Assembly (NCBI GenBank): GCA_003210735.1
Contig: QCUM01000013.1
Coordinates: 1 to 49,182, forward strand
Source of the DNA: Synechococcus sp. AG-679-D13
GTDB lineage: Bacteria > Cyanobacteriota > Cyanobacteriia > PCC-6307 > Cyanobiaceae
Reading direction: 5' to 3'
DNA: 49,182 nucleotides
A program made the position numbers and the translations under genes. Numbering within the stretch: the first letter of the stretch is position 1; every line of letters starts with the position of its first letter. This document shows, one piece after another, positions 19,145 to 27,875 of the stretch. The notes below the pieces were generated by a model. That model saw only the letters and a program-made list of their open reading frames with translations, did no database searches and had not been told where the DNA came from.

Positions 19145-20569
19145 ATGGTGGCAGCGCCTACGGCTGAGCAGAAGCTCGGCGTTGATTACGTCATCGCCGA
19201 CATCAACCTGGCCGACTTCGGCCGCAAGGAACTCGACATCGCCGAGACCGAGATGCCCGGTCTGATGGCCCTACGCGAGAAGTACGGCAGCGAGAAGCCC
19301 CTCAAGGGCGCCCGGATCGCTGGCTCCTTGCACATGACGATCCAAACGGCGGTCTTGATTGAGACCCTGGTGGAGCTGGGCGCCGAAGTGCGCTGGGCTT
19401 CCTGCAACATTTTCTCCACCCAGGATCATGCCGCTGCGGCCATCGCAGCACAGGGCATTCCAGTCTTCGCCGTCAAGGGTGAAACCCTTGAGGAGTACTG
19501 GGAGTACACCCATCGCATCCTCGAGTGGGGTGATTCCGGCACTCCCAACATGATTCTCGACGATGGTGGCGACGCCACTGGTCTGGTGATGCTGGGCAGC
19601 AAAGCAGAGCAGGACATCACAGTTCTGGACAACCCCTCCAATGAGGAGGAGACCTATCTCTTCGCCTCCATCAAGAAGAAGCTGTCTCAGGACTCCAGCT
19701 TCTACAGCCGCATCAAGGCGCAGATTCAGGGTGTGACTGAGGAAACCACCACGGGTGTGGCTCGTCTCTACAAGATGCAGAAGAGCGGTGAGCTGCCCTT
19801 CCCCGCCATCAACGTGAACGATTCGGTCACCAAGAGCAAGTTCGACAACCTTTACGGCTGCCGTGAATCGCTGGTGGACAGCATCAAGCGTGCCACTGAT
19901 GTGATGGTGGCCGGCAAGCAGGCTTTGGTGATTGGCTACGGCGACGTTGGCAAGGGCTCAGCGCAGTCACTGCGCGGTCTTGGTGCCACGGTCTGCATTG
20001 CAGAAGTTGATCCTATCTGTGCCCTGCAGGCAGCCATGGAGGGTTATCGCGTCGTCCGTTTGGAGGATGTGGTGGAGGACATGGACATCTTTGTGACCGC
20101 CACCGGCAACTACCAGGTGATCCTCAATGAGCACCTGGTGAAGATGAAGGATGAGGCGATCGTCTGCAACATCGGCCATTTTGATAATGAGATCGATGTC
20201 GCTTCCCTCAAGAATTACGAGTGGGAGAACATCAAGCCCCAGGTGGACCACATCACCCTGCCCAGTGGGAACAAGATCATCCTGCTGGCCGAAGGCCGTC
20301 TGGTGAATCTGGGCTGTGCAACAGGCCACCCCAGCTTCGTGATGAGCAACTCGTTCACCAATCAGGTGCTGGCTCAGATCGAGCTGTTTACCAAGGGCAA
20401 CGAATACGGCAAAGAGGTTTATGTGTTGCCCAAGCACCTCGATGAAATGGTGGCCCGTCTCCACCTTGGCCGGATCGGCGCGAAGCTCACCGAGCTCAGC
20501 AAGGACCAGGCCGACTACATCAACGTGCCGGTTGAAGGACCTTACAAGCCCGACCACTATCGTTATTGA
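19145..20569 (+). CDS. ahcY: Adenosylhomocysteinase (SAH hydrolase)
   Basis: This 474-residue cytosolic enzyme reversibly splits S-adenosylhomocysteine into adenosine and homocysteine, removing product inhibition of methyltransferases. The NAD-binding [20 protein letters not shown] is near residue 261, substrate elements include [12 protein letters not shown] and [11 protein letters not shown], and the C-terminus KPDHYRY is diagnostic. A GGGAG ribosome-binding site precedes ATG 19145. The gene is followed by a strong terminator. Supply of methylation capacity is relevant here because the window holds several SAM-dependent enzymes (SET proteins, EgtD). Confidence 0.97.
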   Translation: MVAAPTAEQKLGVDYVIADINLADFGRKELDIAETEMPGLMALREKYGSEKPLKGARIAGSLHMTIQTAVLIETLVELGAEVRWASCNIFSTQDHAAAAIAAQGIPVFAVKGETLEEYWEYTHRILEWGDSGTPNMILDDGGDATGLVMLGSKAEQDITVLDNPSNEEETYLFASIKKKLSQDSSFYSRIKAQIQGVTEETTTGVARLYKMQKSGELPFPAINVNDSVTKSKFDNLYGCRESLVDSIKRATDVMVAGKQALVIGYGDVGKGSAQSLRGLGATVCIAEVDPICALQAAMEGYRVVRLEDVVEDMDIFVTATGNYQVILNEHLVKMKDEAIVCNIGHFDNEIDVASLKNYEWENIKPQVDHITLPSGNKIILLAEGRLVNLGCATGHPSFVMSNSFTNQVLAQIELFTKGNEYGKEVYVLPKHLDEMVARLHLGRIGAKLTELSKDQADYINVPVEGPYKPDHYRY

Positions 20570-20593
20570 TTAAACAAACAGTTCTTGTTTATT

Positions 20594-20627
20594 ATGGACT
20601 CTTGCATTAGCAAGGGTCCATTTTATT
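20594..20627 (+). terminator. Rho-independent terminator of ahcY
   Basis: The arms TGGACTCTTGC and GCAAGGGTCCA form an 11-pair stem with one G-T pair around the loop ATTA, flanked by an outer A-T pair and followed by TTTTATT. It lies 25 bases after the ahcY stop and marks the left edge of the AT-rich island. Confidence 0.85.
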
Positions 20628-20752
20628 AACAACTAGCTTGAAATATTCACAAGTTTATCAACCAATTTTACTTATTCTTTTTTATAAAAGCCAATTAATT
20701 CTTGAAGTCTTTCAAACGATAATCAGTATATGCGTTGTGGTTTCAGAGAAAA

Positions 20753-20758
20753 TATACT
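20753..20758 (+). promoter_or_regulatory. Possible -10 element of the HU-like gene
   Basis: TATACT lies 27 bases before ATG 20785 in an AT-rich region following the ahcY terminator. No good -35 hexamer stands at the usual distance, so this is a weak call. Confidence 0.3.
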
Positions 20759-20784
20759 AAAATTGACTCAGATGCTCTAAGGTT

Positions 20785-21078
20785 ATGAATTCTGAAGGAA
20801 AAGCTCCCAAGAAAAGAAATCATATCAAGACTTTTTTCCCCGAAATTGCGTCCAAAACTGGTTTGTCGGAGCAAGACGTTGCCAAGGTTTCGCGAATGTT
20901 AGTCAAACAAATTCGAGAGGTGATCGAGCGGGGCGAGGTTCTACATACTAATTCCATAGTTGTGCAGTCTGTTGTTAAGCCTGCAAAGCCTGAAAATGAC
21001 AAAAGAGGAGCGCTGCCAGAACGGATGGCTGGCAGAATTTTGCTTAAGGATATCAAAAATGAATCAAAAAATAGTTAA
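20785..21078 (+). CDS. HU/IHF-fold-like small basic protein
   Basis: This 97-residue basic protein can be aligned with bacterial HU: IASKTGLSEQDVAKVSRML and IREVIERGEVL correspond to HU's two N-terminal helices (AEKAGLSKKDAEKAL...ITEALKKGEKV). The C-terminal LPERMAGRILLKDI corresponds to HU's final helix. The strand after the helices reads HTNSIVVQS instead of the strongly conserved Gly-Phe-Gly-Thr-Phe, and the DNA-wrapping arm is short. I therefore infer a diverged HU-like nucleoid or regulatory protein, not canonical HU. It stands 43 bases upstream of a sulfotransferase-like gene. Fold assignment is by eye and moderate. Confidence 0.5.
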   Translation: MNSEGKAPKKRNHIKTFFPEIASKTGLSEQDVAKVSRMLVKQIREVIERGEVLHTNSIVVQSVVKPAKPENDKRGALPERMAGRILLKDIKNESKNS

Positions 21079-21122
21079 TACATTCAACTCTCTTTCTATA
21101 ATAAACAGCGACACCTTCGGCA

Positions 21123-22190
21123 ATGATCAAACGCCTTGTGATCCACCTCGGCGATTGCAAAACTGGATCAACTTCGATTCAATCAATTTTATCCAATAAA
21201 AGTTACAAGAGCGAACAACCCGATAGTAAGATTGAATATCCCTGTTTGTTCAATCATAGTCGTTTAGTTAAATCTCTAGATTCAAGAAAATTTTCAAATC
21301 AAAAGGAAAAAATATTCAAAAATATTAATCGGCGTTTTCATCAAAGTAATGCTGATTTTGGTATTATTTCGGCTGAACAATTTGAATTCTCTGATCCAGA
21401 AAAACTTAAAAATGCATTAAGTATTTATTTACCAGACTTTGCAAGCAATATTCAATTAATTGCATACATCAGGCCTCATGCGGATCGTATGCTGGCTTCA
21501 TATGCTGAACGTGTTAAGAAAGGTGCTTTCCTTGGATCTCCCAGTCAATTCTTAGATGTATTAAAGGAAAAAGGAATTCTTTCTTATGCGCCTAGAATCA
21601 AGAGATGGAAAGATACCTTTGGTGAGAACTATCAAGTGAGACCGTTTATTTCCTCAGCGCTCTTGAATAGGGATGTAGTTCATGATTTCTTTTTTACTAT
21701 TTTTTCTCATAAAAATTTTTCTTTCTTAGAACCTACTCGACACAATGAATCTGTAACAGTCGAGGATCTTTCGGTTTTGAGATATATTCAACAAATATTA
21801 CTTGCTGATTCAACTAATGCTGTTGGTCATGCACGTTTAGGGAGTTTTTTGGCACAAATAATGGTTCAATTTCCCCCTAAAGAAATCACTAAATTCAGAC
21901 TTCATAATAGCCTTGCCAAGGACTTGGTTCAAGAATATATGGAGGATGCCAAAGAAGTTGATGAAAAATATTTTCATGAGTCTATTTTTCAAGCGGCACT
22001 GAACGACTCCTCTCAGAGAGCAATTAAAGAGTCACAATCTCTTGAAATATCAAGTTATTTCGACGATTCTTCTATTCGATTAATTAATTGTTGGGTAGAA
22101 CTTTATAAAAGCTTGATTCAACAAAATCCAGAATATTTTCTCAAATCATCTCGAAGACCGGGGCGTAATTATAATTCGAATTCTACTTAA
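21123..22190 (+). CDS. Sulfotransferase-like protein (island copy 1)
   Basis: This 355-residue protein opens with LVIHLGDCKTGSTSIQ, the phosphosulfate-binding loop of PAPS-dependent sulfotransferases, and has LIAYIRPHADRMLASYAERV near residue 115, matching the 3'-phosphate Arg/Ser element. The rest is not recognisable. It is AT-rich like the whole island. It is probably transcribed with the HU-like gene 43 bases upstream. Its stop overlaps by 8 bases the end of the convergent sulfotransferase-like gene, so the two stand tail to tail. The substrate is unknown; a sulfated glycan or lipid is inferred from glycan genes nearby. Confidence 0.65.
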   Translation: MIKRLVIHLGDCKTGSTSIQSILSNKSYKSEQPDSKIEYPCLFNHSRLVKSLDSRKFSNQKEKIFKNINRRFHQSNADFGIISAEQFEFSDPEKLKNALSIYLPDFASNIQLIAYIRPHADRMLASYAERVKKGAFLGSPSQFLDVLKEKGILSYAPRIKRWKDTFGENYQVRPFISSALLNRDVVHDFFFTIFSHKNFSFLEPTRHNESVTVEDLSVLRYIQQILLADSTNAVGHARLGSFLAQIMVQFPPKEITKFRLHNSLAKDLVQEYMEDAKEVDEKYFHESIFQAALNDSSQRAIKESQSLEISSYFDDSSIRLINCWVELYKSLIQQNPEYFLKSSRRPGRNYNSNST

Positions 22191-23244
22191 AAACTTTGTC
22201 GAAAGATTCAACAATTTGATGTGGAAGTAAACGTGGTATTGTCTTTTTATTTTTTATATTGCTAGAAAGTAAAGGCAAATTTAAATGCTCTATATTGTCG
22301 AGCTTGATGATCTCTTCGCATTTTTCTAAAATATTCTTATTTAGCACGGTATATGGATGATCGATCCCATTATACATAAGAATTGGTTGAGTCATTTTAT
22401 TTGCGATACGAATCTTTTGTTTGTATTGTTTGATATTGTCTATATTTGGTTTTTTTCTAATGATGTAAGCCTGAAGCATTGGGTGAATGGCTTCTTGCAT
22501 TCGTTCTGGGTAGGTCATTAATTTAAATGATTTCCTCTCAATTTTATCTAATAGTCCTAGTATCTCTAGGAACATTATACCAATTGGGCGGCTTGAAATA
22601 AGGGACTTTTTAAAATCAACAACTTTGAGATTGGCTTCCGGAAAAATATATAACCAGTCATTCAAATTGTTAGAATAATCAAGAGAGCCATAAGCCTGCT
22701 CTTGCTCGAAAAAAGGGAGAATATTCATCTGATTCCCCTGATCTTTCACCATTTGATTATGCCAAGATTCGAGCCATTCTGAATGATGTCTAAGTGCAGC
22801 AACAATGGTAATATTTTTTGGCTTAAATATCTGGTGCAAATGATTAGCTAGTAGCTGAATCATATTTTTCTTTGCTAAATGTTCAAATTTTCCTAGTTCC
22901 CATAAAAGTTCTTCGCTAACTATAGAGATATCACAAGAGTCATTGACAAGATTTTTTTTGAAAAAGTCCCAGTAGTCATCTATTGTTTTTATTTCAGTAT
23001 AATTTTTCCAAGATTCTCTTAATCGTAAGGCATGCCTTTCTCTAAAATTTGCCTCAGCTACGTTGTCTACAGATGAGTTAATTAGATGAAACAAATATCT
23101 ATGACTGGTCCACGAATTTGGACGTTGAGCGTAATAAATTCCCGATAATTCTAATTGTTTTTGATTTGCATGTAAAAAACTTTGTATTGATGTTGTCCCA
23201 GTTTTTGTTTGACCAATATGTAAAATTAGTTTATTTTCGGTCAT
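22183..23244 (-). CDS. Sulfotransferase-like protein (island copy 2)
   Basis: This 353-residue protein begins with LILHIGQTKTGTTSIQSFLH, the clearest PAPS-type P-loop of the three in the window. A second segment, IVAALRHHSEWLESWHNQMV near residue 155, fits the 3'-phosphate-binding site. It is the last gene of the leftward island operon and overlaps the HlyD-like gene by 14 bases, which ties it functionally to the adaptor/ABC pair. It is predicted to sulfate the product handled by the operon. It is only distantly similar to the neighbouring convergent copy, so the pair is not a recent duplication. Confidence 0.68.
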   Translation of the reverse strand: MTENKLILHIGQTKTGTTSIQSFLHANQKQLELSGIYYAQRPNSWTSHRYLFHLINSSVDNVAEANFRERHALRLRESWKNYTEIKTIDDYWDFFKKNLVNDSCDISIVSEELLWELGKFEHLAKKNMIQLLANHLHQIFKPKNITIVAALRHHSEWLESWHNQMVKDQGNQMNILPFFEQEQAYGSLDYSNNLNDWLYIFPEANLKVVDFKKSLISSRPIGIMFLEILGLLDKIERKSFKLMTYPERMQEAIHPMLQAYIIRKKPNIDNIKQYKQKIRIANKMTQPILMYNGIDHPYTVLNKNILEKCEEIIKLDNIEHLNLPLLSSNIKNKKTIPRLLPHQIVESFDKVFK

Positions 23245-24310
23245 AAGTACTTTCTTTCTGTTGGCTCACAAGTGTGCGTCGATAACCCTCCAATACTATC
23301 TTAATCAGAGTAGTTTTTACACTTGTTGCAGATCCATTTACTTGCATGCCAACCAGAAATGGGTATTGCCCTTTGAGTGGTGATTTTTCAAATTTACATT
23401 GGGCTTGATATGTTAAATCATTGATCTCAGTGCTGCTAATTTGGTCATCTTTAAAGCTATCTGGACTGATTGAAGTTATGAGACATTCACGAATCGGAGG
23501 ATTGTTTAATATTTGATATGCATTAGATGAAATCAAATATTTATCACCAACCTCTACGAAGGGTCTGTCTTTCAACGGAATAGTTAACATTGCTCCTGCA
23601 GTTCCTTCTGAAGTAAAGAGTGCTAGTACTTCCCCCGAGGAGACATTCTGATTGTTCTTGACATTGATGCGATGCAAGTATCCATTTGATGGGGCAGGGA
23701 TGCTTTCAGACTGCTTGATAAGTGAGATTTGTTTCTCAAGTTCTTCTTTTGAAATTTTTTCTTGCGCAACTAATTGCTCCAGTTCTTGTGAACAACGTTG
23801 CTTGTGAATTGCTATTTCTCGATTGATATTATCTAACTCTCCTCTTGCTGCAAGCAAATTTAACCTTGATATTGCCTCCAGCTTAAAAGCGTTGCGTTTT
23901 AAAGCAAAGTATTGATTTGCATGCTCCAAGTTTTGTTGTAGGGTTTGACCAACACTTGTACACTCATTCGTTGACGATTTAATTTGCTTCCTGATAGTAG
24001 TTAAGCGAGTTTGCTTGATTCTAGTTTCTGCCATCATTACCGGCTGAATAAATGTGAATAATGGAGTACCACTTTTAAGCTCCACATTTTCCGGTGCTAT
24101 TTTTTTAATAACAGTATTTATAGGTGCTTTGATTTGGTTTGATGGTCCATCAGATGCCATCTTTCCATCAAAATTTAGTGATAGGGAAATAGGCAGGAAA
24201 AAAGCTGATGCAGTCCCCACACCAATAAGTGTGAAATAAATTCTCAGAGTCTTTAGTTGAGGAATTGCTGGAACCCTCAGAAAAAATTTCTTGGGATGAT
24301 TATTGTCCAT
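23231..24310 (-). CDS. HlyD-type membrane fusion (periplasmic adaptor) protein
   Basis: This 359-residue protein has the layout of a type I secretion adaptor: a short cytoplasmic N-terminus, one membrane helix (about 24-45), a split lipoyl-like segment (SNQIKAPINTVIKKIAPEN and later SIPAPSNGYLHRINVKNNQN), a long coiled coil between them (about 95-215, many Gln/Glu/Leu heptads) and a C-terminal beta-barrel ending in a basic tail. It would link an inner-membrane transporter to an outer-membrane TolC channel, none of which is in this window. Its start overlaps the preceding ABC-like gene by 11 bases. Confidence 0.75.
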   Translation of the reverse strand: MDNNHPKKFFLRVPAIPQLKTLRIYFTLIGVGTASAFFLPISLSLNFDGKMASDGPSNQIKAPINTVIKKIAPENVELKSGTPLFTFIQPVMMAETRIKQTRLTTIRKQIKSSTNECTSVGQTLQQNLEHANQYFALKRNAFKLEAISRLNLLAARGELDNINREIAIHKQRCSQELEQLVAQEKISKEELEKQISLIKQSESIPAPSNGYLHRINVKNNQNVSSGEVLALFTSEGTAGAMLTIPLKDRPFVEVGDKYLISSNAYQILNNPPIRECLITSISPDSFKDDQISSTEINDLTYQAQCKFEKSPLKGQYPFLVGMQVNGSATSVKTTLIKIVLEGYRRTLVSQQKESTYDRK

Positions 24311-25961
24311 TACTATTTATCTTTCGGATACTGTCAGAGGTGAGTTTGTAGTAAGACATATTAACGTCAAAGAGGAGCTTATTTCTTCCAAGCACAATTA
24401 AATTAAGATTTTTTTCTTGGTATAAGGATGAAAATATATTAATTAGTATGGTTGCATCTGACTCTTCAAAATAATCAAAGATAAACATTGAAACCGAAAT
24501 GCAAGAAGGCTCCAAATATACTTTTAAAAGTTGGATCAAAGATTTGGTCTGATTGATTTGTCTTTGGCTTAGCATTTCAATAGGTTCGTTCTCAGCGATC
24601 ACTGAGTCCATTAATAACTTTAATTCTTGATAATTATCTAGCAGATTTTTTAACTCATTTGCGCTATTTGGCTCAAAATAATGGTATATATTTTTGCTTA
24701 AAATTTGAATATTTGTTGGATGATAGATTGGAATGGAATTGAAAAAGTTGCTTGATAATTTTTTCCCCCCAAGGAATGCCTCACCATTAATTAGATACCG
24801 AAAGTTTGTATTCGACCTGTCTTTCGCGTGATTGGTAAATAAATCTTTAATGTAACTCGTCAGTGTAATACCATCAATGTATAAGTATGTAATTGGTTTT
24901 AGTTGAATTCTTGATGTCATATTGGCTATTACTAATCGACCATCAATATCTCTTATCGTCAAATTTTTAACTCTGAAGAATGGGTGATCAGAGATAATTG
25001 AAGAGTAGTTTCGATTAAACTCAAGTCTCGATTCCTTTGTTTTTTCATAGGTATTGAATAGTTTTTCTTCAATTAAACTAACTTTAAGGAGTGACCTTTC
25101 TATTAATCCCAAGGACTCTGATATCGGGAATAATTTATCGGTTGATGACATGAATTCAAAGAGTGAGATGCATCCATTTCGGAAAAAATTGCCAATGATT
25201 AAAAACCCTGCAACCTTCACGATTGATGTGACTTTAAAAATAACCAGTACCACTGCTACAACTAATATTATTATTCTACTTGCTTGTCTGATTAAATTCA
25301 AAAATTTTCTTTTTCTTACTCCTGTTAATTGACGAGTTGAAGATCTTTGGTTTGAATCATTAAACCCTATGAATTTTTCTTCGTCTGAGATAGATTGACC
25401 ACTGGTCACATTGTTTATAATATAGAAGGGCACTATCCCTTGACTCTGTTCACTTTTGGCAAGAGATTGAGCATCTTGCACTTTAAAACTTTTACCATTT
25501 TTCCGAACGTCTAGTTTATTGTATTTAAAAACAACAGCTGCGCTGCAGCTTATGCTTGAAATGAGTACTAGAAATAACAGACCTGACGTCCAACCTAGGA
25601 AAATTGCTAGGGCTGGAAGTGCCAATATATTCAAAATGACTTGCAGAAATGTTTTTTGTAAATAACCTCTTTGGGAAATCAAAGATGGTTGGGAAAAATA
25701 TAAATTTACCGCCTCTAATCGTTGGTCAAGTTTTTCAGCATAATTATTACATTCAACTTCGATAAATGTAAGCGCAATAAGTACAATTACAACTGCAATA
25801 GCTACTGGGAATAAAAAGATAAGTTGTGCGGGATTTGTAAAAATTTCGTCAAACTGAAGTGCTAAAAGAATAGAGCCAAGCTGCCCTGTCCGAATGAACA
25901 AGCCATACAGCATTAACTCTATAACTACTTTCAATTCTCCGTGCTGCTCAAGAGTTTTCAT
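24300..25961 (-). CDS. ABC exporter-like membrane protein with degenerate ATPase domain
   Basis: This protein of about 553 residues has about four to six hydrophobic helices in the first 280 residues, with a KLDQRLEAVNLYFSQ stretch like the core of type I-secretion (PrtD-like) ABC proteins, and a C-terminal region shaped like a nucleotide-binding domain. The functional motifs are lost. The Walker A position reads YLYIDGITLTSYIKDLF with no Gly-Lys-Ser/Thr, the signature reads LSQRQINQTKSLIQLL, Walker B reads MFIFDYFEESDA with Tyr instead of the catalytic Glu, and the H-loop reads IVLGRNKLL without His. It cannot hydrolyse ATP by the usual mechanism. ATG 25961 follows the upstream stop by 10 bases; GTG 26003 would add 14 residues. 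Confidence 0.6.
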   Translation of the reverse strand: MKTLEQHGELKVVIELMLYGLFIRTGQLGSILLALQFDEIFTNPAQLIFLFPVAIAVVIVLIALTFIEVECNNYAEKLDQRLEAVNLYFSQPSLISQRGYLQKTFLQVILNILALPALAIFLGWTSGLLFLVLISSISCSAAVVFKYNKLDVRKNGKSFKVQDAQSLAKSEQSQGIVPFYIINNVTSGQSISDEEKFIGFNDSNQRSSTRQLTGVRKRKFLNLIRQASRIIILVVAVVLVIFKVTSIVKVAGFLIIGNFFRNGCISLFEFMSSTDKLFPISESLGLIERSLLKVSLIEEKLFNTYEKTKESRLEFNRNYSSIISDHPFFRVKNLTIRDIDGRLVIANMTSRIQLKPITYLYIDGITLTSYIKDLFTNHAKDRSNTNFRYLINGEAFLGGKKLSSNFFNSIPIYHPTNIQILSKNIYHYFEPNSANELKNLLDNYQELKLLMDSVIAENEPIEMLSQRQINQTKSLIQLLKVYLEPSCISVSMFIFDYFEESDATILINIFSSLYQEKNLNLIVLGRNKLLFDVNMSYYKLTSDSIRKINSNGQ

Positions 25962-25971
25962 ATTATAGAAG

Positions 25972-27870
25972 CTAACTAATATCTTTTGTGTTTGATTGTT
26001 CACTAGCAGTCTTTGCTTTTAAGGAATATTGAGCTAAATATTCAGAAATGATATGATTGCGATCACATATGAGTTTGCATTTTTTGGATACCTTGCGTGC
26101 GTTGGCGAATATAATGTCTAGCTTTTCAATTATTTCTGATCTTACTTTTTGAATTTGGGAAGCATCAGTTTTAGACGTCTCTATGATATTGGCAGTCTTG
26201 TTTGAATCATTAATTAGAATAATTTGATCAGGCAAACCAATAGTTTTCTCTAGATAAGCTCTCATTTGCGTCTCGTAATACAAAAAGGGAACCTTAGCTA
26301 TCCTGCTGGAATCGATTCCGCCATTCTCTTCAAGAGCCTGTATCACCCTGTAGTTAGATTGCGAAAATCTTGAGTTTAAGCTACGCATCTTTAAGTAATA
26401 GTCAGGGTTATGAAATTTTTTGGCAGCGTCTTCATCATTCCATTCAAGTAGAGAAATGATTCGTTCTAAAACACTGTTATATGTATGTAGACCAGAAATG
26501 TCGAAAGCCGATGAGTGGCAATTTGTGCGGGTAAGGAAATAGTCACGTAATCCGTTGAGCCCTTGATCGTTATTCGCGGAGTCATGACTTGCAAAGATCA
26601 GGCATGTTCCGTGCAAGATGGCCATAAATTCGTGCCATAGACTATGTTTTGGTTCCTGAAATACGACTAGAAATCCATTGGCCTCACATTCAATATTATG
26701 ATGTTTCAGATTAATACCCAACTCAATATCATCCCCCCTAAGAAAAAATGGAACTGGTAAAAATTGAATCTTATCTTCTTTATTCTTCGCAGAAAATATA
26801 CTGTAGATAAAAGGCGGATAGTCTGTATATCTTGTTTTGATGATGGCGGCTTGAGTTTCTTTGTCACTAATTTTTTGCCCATTATGTAGGGGTGCAATAC
26901 ACGGCTGTGACGCATTAGATGCTGCTATACCCCAATTGCCACGGCCAAATAAAGCACCAGATTCCAAGATAGTGTCTGGATTTTTTGAATATAAGATCGT
27001 CGGTACTGTCGAAATACTTGTCTGCTTATATGCGTGAAGTGCAGCTAATGCTACAGAGAAGTAGAGCGTTCTAAAGGGGACTAGTGTGTCACTATCAAGC
27101 ATAATAAATTGATTACGAGTTGCGCGCGTAATATATTCTTCATATACAGTTAGGCACATGTTGCCGCCGCCTCCAAGATTGGCCTTATTATGCTTCAGTG
27201 TAATGAAACTTATTCGTTCATCTTGGATCAATGATCTTGATTCTAAATAAGATTTACTATCAGACTCATATATGATCAGTCTTGGAAAAGGAAGAAATTC
27301 TGTTCCAGGATAGTCGTCTTTAGATTTTTCGTATTGGTCATGTAGGTCTATAAATTGATTAATTAACCGAGTTGAATCACCTAGAGTGCGACTGAGAATT
27401 GTTAATTCTTTGTATTTTTGAAGATAACTAGGTGGATCCAAAGCAATGTATGCCCAATTAAATATAGTTATGGCACTGTCTATGGCCTTGATCTTAAAGA
27501 AGATTAGCCGTGCATTGGGTTCGTCAAGCAGAATTTTGGGTAAATCAACGCTGTTTCTCCCTTCTATGAGGTCATAGTCTTTACAGTGATATATTTTTTG
27601 GTTTTCTAAAAGTATATAGAACGAGAGTAATGCCTGGCCTGAACATTCAATATCGAGTTGAACTTTTCTGACGGCAATCTGTTTGATGAACTCATGTGGT
27701 AAGGCGTCTAAAAATCCTGTACTGGTGTATTCTTCTCCGCTTTCAAGAGTTGCCGGAAGTTCACAGGCAAGACCATTTCTATTCTTATAGCCAGAATATA
27801 AGCCTTTTTCCATAAACATAGGCCTTTCTGGTCCGCTTAAAAATAATCGAGAATATGTTGGCTTGGTCAT
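25972..27870 (-). CDS. GlfT2-like galactofuranosyltransferase
   Basis: This 632-residue protein resembles the multidomain GT2 galactofuranosyltransferases typified by mycobacterial GlfT2: an N-terminal beta-sandwich-like region (about 1-160), then a GT-A domain with NLGGGGNMCLT (donor-binding turn), the DXD motif in FIMLDSDTLVP (about 258), and the acidic catalytic pair in FLRGDDIELGIN (about 380), then a helical C-terminal part including KHSLWHEFMAIL. It is predicted to add galactofuranose from UDP-Galf to a growing cell-surface glycan on the cytoplasmic face. It starts five bases after the glf stop, which supplies its donor. AT-rich; acceptor unknown. Confidence 0.7.
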   Translation of the reverse strand: MTKPTYSRLFLSGPERPMFMEKGLYSGYKNRNGLACELPATLESGEEYTSTGFLDALPHEFIKQIAVRKVQLDIECSGQALLSFYILLENQKIYHCKDYDLIEGRNSVDLPKILLDEPNARLIFFKIKAIDSAITIFNWAYIALDPPSYLQKYKELTILSRTLGDSTRLINQFIDLHDQYEKSKDDYPGTEFLPFPRLIIYESDSKSYLESRSLIQDERISFITLKHNKANLGGGGNMCLTVYEEYITRATRNQFIMLDSDTLVPFRTLYFSVALAALHAYKQTSISTVPTILYSKNPDTILESGALFGRGNWGIAASNASQPCIAPLHNGQKISDKETQAAIIKTRYTDYPPFIYSIFSAKNKEDKIQFLPVPFFLRGDDIELGINLKHHNIECEANGFLVVFQEPKHSLWHEFMAILHGTCLIFASHDSANNDQGLNGLRDYFLTRTNCHSSAFDISGLHTYNSVLERIISLLEWNDEDAAKKFHNPDYYLKMRSLNSRFSQSNYRVIQALEENGGIDSSRIAKVPFLYYETQMRAYLEKTIGLPDQIILINDSNKTANIIETSKTDASQIQKVRSEIIEKLDIIFANARKVSKKCKLICDRNHIISEYLAQYSLKAKTASEQSNTKDIS

Positions 27871-27875
27871 GGCTT

